Assembly: GCF_002934605.1 (NCBI RefSeq)
Contig: NZ_PTJC01000007.1
Coordinates: 310,001-374,000 of the forward strand
Direction: 5' to 3'
Source of the DNA: Neolewinella xylanilytica
GTDB lineage: Bacteria > Bacteroidota > Bacteroidia > Chitinophagales > Saprospiraceae
Length of the DNA stretch: 64,000 nt
The position numbers and the translations under genes were made by a program. The notes below the pieces were generated by a model. It was not told the DNA's origin. It made no database searches and was given only the letters and a program-made list of their open reading frames with translations. Below are positions 61,185 to 64,000 of the stretch, piece by piece; position 1 is the first letter of the stretch; each line of letters begins with the position of its first letter.

Positions 61185-62408
61185 GTGGATTCCCTTACCC
61201 AAGTCGTCCTCGGCGCCGCCGTGGGTGAAGCGGTCCTCGGCCGAAAGGTCGGTAACCGCGCCATGGTCTGGGGCGGACTCGCCGGTACGCTTCCCGACCT
61301 GGACGTCCTGTCCGGCCTGGTCACCGATCCGATGAGCGCGCTCGCATACCACCGCGCCTTCACCCATAGCCTTCCCTTCGCCGTACTTGCCGCTCCCGTC
61401 ATTGGCCTGGCCGTACATCATCTGTACGGTGGCCGGGATGTCAAGGTATCCGGAAAGCTACTCTACCCGGCGGCATTGCTCGCCTTTTGGCTGATCTTGC
61501 TTGTAGGTAGCTATCTGATGCCCATTCAGCTATTCGCTATTCCGGCTATTGTATCGGCCATCACGCTGGTTTTCACTGGTTTGTCGGGCCTCATCGTGGG
61601 GATACATGTTTGGCGGGGTACCCGCACTAAAGGTTCCAACGCTACCTTCCTCCAGTGGACGCTCCTCTTCTTTCTCGCCATCGTTACCCACCCCCTGCTG
61701 GATTGCTTCACCTCCTACGGGACCCAGTTTCTGGAACCCTTCTCTTCCGTTCGATTGGCGTGGAATACCGTATCCGTAATCGATCCCCTGTATACCTTTC
61801 CCTTTCTATTGCTGCTGCTTTTGGCGGCCAGGCAGGGGCGCCGGGCGCGGGTGCGAAGAAATCTGAATCGGGCGGGGCTTTTAATTTCTTCCGCTTACCT
61901 CTTCCTCACCGTAGTCAACGCGGTCAACGTGGGTGGGGTGGTCGACAACAGTTTGCAACAGCACGGTATCGGGTCGCTGCGTAGTATCCACAGCCCCACG
62001 CTCGGTAACAACCTGCTGTGGTCGGCTACGATCCAAACCACCAACGATACCTTTTACCTGGGGCAGTATAGTTTGCTGGATAGCACAAGAACGCTCAATC
62101 CGTTACTCCCCATTGCCGGGAACCACCGACTCCTGGTACCGTATTCCGAAGACCGGGAGCTCGAAATACTGACCTGGTTCACGGACGGGTACTATACGGT
62201 CTTACCGGGCGGTGCGGGCCGGGTCGTGCTCTGCGATTTGCGGTACGGTTTGCTGGGGCGGGATCCCTCCGATCCGGGGTCTTACACCTTCAACTGGACG
62301 ATCGACACGACCCGCCGTCCGGTCAGGGTCGTAGTCGAGGCGGGCACTTCGCGGCCTGAACCTTCTGGCGCACTTAAGGATCTGTGGTCACGCATGCTCG
62401 GGAAGTAG
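61185..62408 (+). CDS. DUF457/YdjM-type membrane metal-dependent hydrolase
   Basis: A 407-residue inner-membrane protein. MDSLTQVVLGAAVGEAVLGRKVGNRAMVWGGLAGTLPDLDVLSGLVTDPMSALAYHRAFTHSLPFAVLAAPVIGLAVHH is the DUF457 signature, with metal-binding HRAFTHS and DxD segments. About five to six membrane helices follow, and the last ~150 residues are a soluble domain. Activity is predicted from family only. The start is a GTG six bases after the FadL-like stop; no ATG fits. Confidence 0.87.
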   Translation: MDSLTQVVLGAAVGEAVLGRKVGNRAMVWGGLAGTLPDLDVLSGLVTDPMSALAYHRAFTHSLPFAVLAAPVIGLAVHHLYGGRDVKVSGKLLYPAALLAFWLILLVGSYLMPIQLFAIPAIVSAITLVFTGLSGLIVGIHVWRGTRTKGSNATFLQWTLLFFLAIVTHPLLDCFTSYGTQFLEPFSSVRLAWNTVSVIDPLYTFPFLLLLLLAARQGRRARVRRNLNRAGLLISSAYLFLTVVNAVNVGGVVDNSLQQHGIGSLRSIHSPTLGNNLLWSATIQTTNDTFYLGQYSLLDSTRTLNPLLPIAGNHRLLVPYSEDRELEILTWFTDGYYTVLPGGAGRVVLCDLRYGLLGRDPSDPGSYTFNWTIDTTRRPVRVVVEAGTSRPEPSGALKDLWSRMLGK

Positions 62409-62986
62409 AATCTACGGAAATGGAGGGGTGTTTCCTTTGAAATTATGGTAAGTCGCAGGGTTAGGGAATTTATTGCCGGGAATAGCCCAGTAGACAAAAA
62501 GAGGATGGTACGGCGGCAAAATGGTTTGATAGGATGTAGTCATTTTGACAATTAATGTTAATTTTGCTTGGCAATTGCCAGAGATGACGTATCTATGAAC
62601 CCCATGCGCAATCGATTGCGAATTGCGCGAATGGAAAGGAGGCAATTTTAGCTTCCTGGTTGTATGATTTCAAAGTCGATTGCATTGCAAAAACATCTAA
62701 CTCATTCTTCGCGGGGGCAACCTGTCGCACCGTCTTCCCTCCAGGGATTACGGATCATTTCCGCTTTCCAACCCGATTCATTAGCGGGATTGAAAGGGCG
62801 CACGACTGCCGCTAGGCGTGGTGTTGCCGGAATTGTATACCACAAGCGGGCGCTCCGACGGTTTGCCCGCGAATACCTCCACCAATAACATCAGTAATTG
62901 CTCACTGCGAGAAAAGCAGTCTCCGGTATTTTCCCCGCCCCGAAGCGGGAGCTCCTTCAATCAATAAGTCAATTTTGCAAAAAAGT
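62409..62986. promoter_or_regulatory. 578-base leader region of the SusC-like gene
   Basis: No gene is supported; a 74-codon frame (62664-62888) has no recognisable domain. Features seen are a perfect palindrome CGCAATCGATTGCG (62606-62619), a TAATTTTG matching the -7 consensus (62559-62566) and a CCCGC/GCGGG hairpin near 62937-62952. The long leader suggests post-transcriptional or operator control of the receptor gene. Confidence 0.45.
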
Positions 62987-64000
62987 ATGAAACAGAAAAA
63001 CTACCCGAGTTGTCGCGCCCATTGGAAACCGCGACTCATTACCCTACTTGCGCTTTGCTTCTTTTCCGTTGCCCTAGCCGCCCAACGTACCGTGACCGGG
63101 CAGGTTACGGACGAAACCGGAACCCCACTGATCGGTGCTACTATTCTGGTGTTGGAAACCGACGGGGGAACGGCCACCGACATAGAAGGTAATTACTCCC
63201 TGGAGGTCGCCGGCGAGGATGCGGTGCTCGTGTTCTCCTACTTGGGATACGCCTCGGAAGAACAGCAGGTCGGCAACCGCAGTGTCGTTGACGTGGAGCT
63301 GCAGCCCAACGGGCAATTACTGAACGAGGTCGTTGTAGTTGGCTATGGTACCCAGCGTAGCGAAGCCGTAACGGGTTCGGTCGCATCCATCAATGGCGAA
63401 GAACTCACGAACGTATCGGCCACGAACGTCACCCAATCGCTGCAGGGGCGTCTGCCCGGAGTAGACATCTCCTCCACTTCTTCGCGGCCGGGTGCATCGG
63501 CACAGATCCGGATTCGCGGTACGCGGTCCCTTACCGCCAGCAACGATCCGCTCATCGTACTCGACGGTATTCCCTTTGCCGGCTCCCTGACCGACATCAA
63601 CCCCAACGATATCAAAAGCGTCGACGTACTGAAGGATGCTTCCGCCACGGCTATTTACGGTTCGCGGGGTGCCAACGGCGTCGTATTGATCACGACCCGT
63701 ACGGGCTTTGAAGGCCAGCGCCCCCGCCTCAGCTACAACAGCTTCGCCGGTGTGAACACCATCTTCTCCAAAATTCCGCTGATGAGCGGCGACGAGTTCG
63801 CGCAGCTGCGGGACGATGCCGGCATTTACGATGCTGACGGCCAGGATGAGATCCGTGGTACCAACACCGACTGGCAGGACCTCTTCTACCGGGACGGTCT
63901 ATTCATGAACCATAGCCTGGGACTGGCCGGCGGTACCGAAAGCGGTTCTTACAGTTTCAGCGCCGGCTACAACACCGACCAGGCGGTCATCCCCGACCAG
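62987..64000 (+). CDS. SusC/RagA-type TonB-linked outer-membrane receptor, N-terminal part
   Basis: The first 338 codons of a receptor that runs off the right edge. A signal peptide (about 1-32, ending ALAAQ) is followed by a carboxypeptidase-regulatory-like domain (TVTGQVTDETGTPLIGATILVLETDGGTATDIEGNYSLEVAGEDAVLVFSYLGYAS), the TonB-interacting segment NEVVVVGYGTQ and the plug domain. LKDASATAIYGSRGANGVVLITT is the SusC signature. Such receptors import glycans or peptides with a SusD lipoprotein, which would be expected just beyond the window. Confidence 0.95.
   Translation, partial: MKQKNYPSCRAHWKPRLITLLALCFFSVALAAQRTVTGQVTDETGTPLIGATILVLETDGGTATDIEGNYSLEVAGEDAVLVFSYLGYASEEQQVGNRSVVDVELQPNGQLLNEVVVVGYGTQRSEAVTGSVASINGEELTNVSATNVTQSLQGRLPGVDISSTSSRPGASAQIRIRGTRSLTASNDPLIVLDGIPFAGSLTDINPNDIKSVDVLKDASATAIYGSRGANGVVLITTRTGFEGQRPRLSYNSFAGVNTIFSKIPLMSGDEFAQLRDDAGIYDADGQDEIRGTNTDWQDLFYRDGLFMNHSLGLAGGTESGSYSFSAGYNTDQAVIPDQ

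Noticed and set aside
60096-61421. Minus-strand frame of 441 codons opposite the FadL-like and DUF457 genes
   Set aside because: It spans the junction of two supported genes and shows no recognisable motif.
62664-62888. Forward frame of 74 codons in the leader of the SusC-like gene
   Set aside because: No domain or signal sequence and no support from neighbours.

Overview
The window looks like chromosome of a G+C-rich member of the Bacteroidota, most likely a marine Saprospiria/Lewinella-type bacterium. The clues are a SusC/RagA TonB-linked receptor, another TonB receptor with an N-terminal carboxypeptidase-regulatory-like domain, DUF3127, DUF2911 and DUF4197 proteins, one bifunctional RelA/SpoT, several TAnnTTTG (-7) promoter elements, and the absence of strong Shine-Dalgarno sequences. 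The genus is an inference; there is no rRNA or tRNA gene in the window to anchor it.

Layout. 1-8.2 kb is core housekeeping: a rhodanese end, a nucleotidyltransferase, an SH3b membrane protein, an LpxD-like acyltransferase, RelA/SpoT, Fur, a DUF3127 OB-fold protein, ApaG and ScpA. 8.2-16.2 kb holds a methionine sulfoxide reductase, an SDR, a DUF2911 protein, an ATP-grasp enzyme, a PNPOx-like protein and a complete TRAP transporter operon. 16.2-23.6 kb is a regulator-rich accessory stretch with AraC and Crp-type regulators, a SnoaL-like protein, a thioredoxin-like protein, an NDH-2-type dehydrogenase and an SDR. Its first part (16.2-18.5 kb) is less G+C-rich and contains decayed-looking DNA.

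23.8-28.8 kb is the clear foreign island. It is strikingly A+T-rich and carries a tight three-gene operon: a ParB/Srx-like protein with an EGNRR motif, a 265-residue protein with a possible degenerate PD-(D/E)XK nuclease core, and a 5-methylcytosine methyltransferase. I regard it as a candidate unusual restriction-modification or defence cassette and the most interesting system here.

28.8-44.5 kb returns to host-like DNA: PepSY protein, glycosyltransferase, sigma-54, M3 peptidase, a nucleoside-type MFS permease, two AraC regulators, a TonB receptor, a Crp/SDR pair, a sirtuin, an enoyl-CoA hydratase and a royal-jelly-type lipoprotein. 44.6-55.8 kb holds DusB, a zinc peptidase, DUF4197, FolB, a sigma factor with a probable membrane partner, RlpA, a permease, an FtsX-like protein, QueA, a mevalonate-kinase-like enzyme, a Kelch lipoprotein and a CYTH protein. 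55.8-56.7 kb is a RAYT transposase beside two 92-93 bp hairpin repeats. 56.7-64 kb holds ProRS, an Arg/Ser/Thr/Pro-rich secreted protein, a FadL-like porin, a DUF457 membrane protein and the start of a SusC receptor that runs off the window.

Intergenic DNA is rich in short perfect palindromes, several centred on trinucleotides such as GCA, GGA, GTA or TTC, and in local direct repeats. No CRISPR array, tRNA, rRNA or intact insertion sequence other than the RAYT was found.
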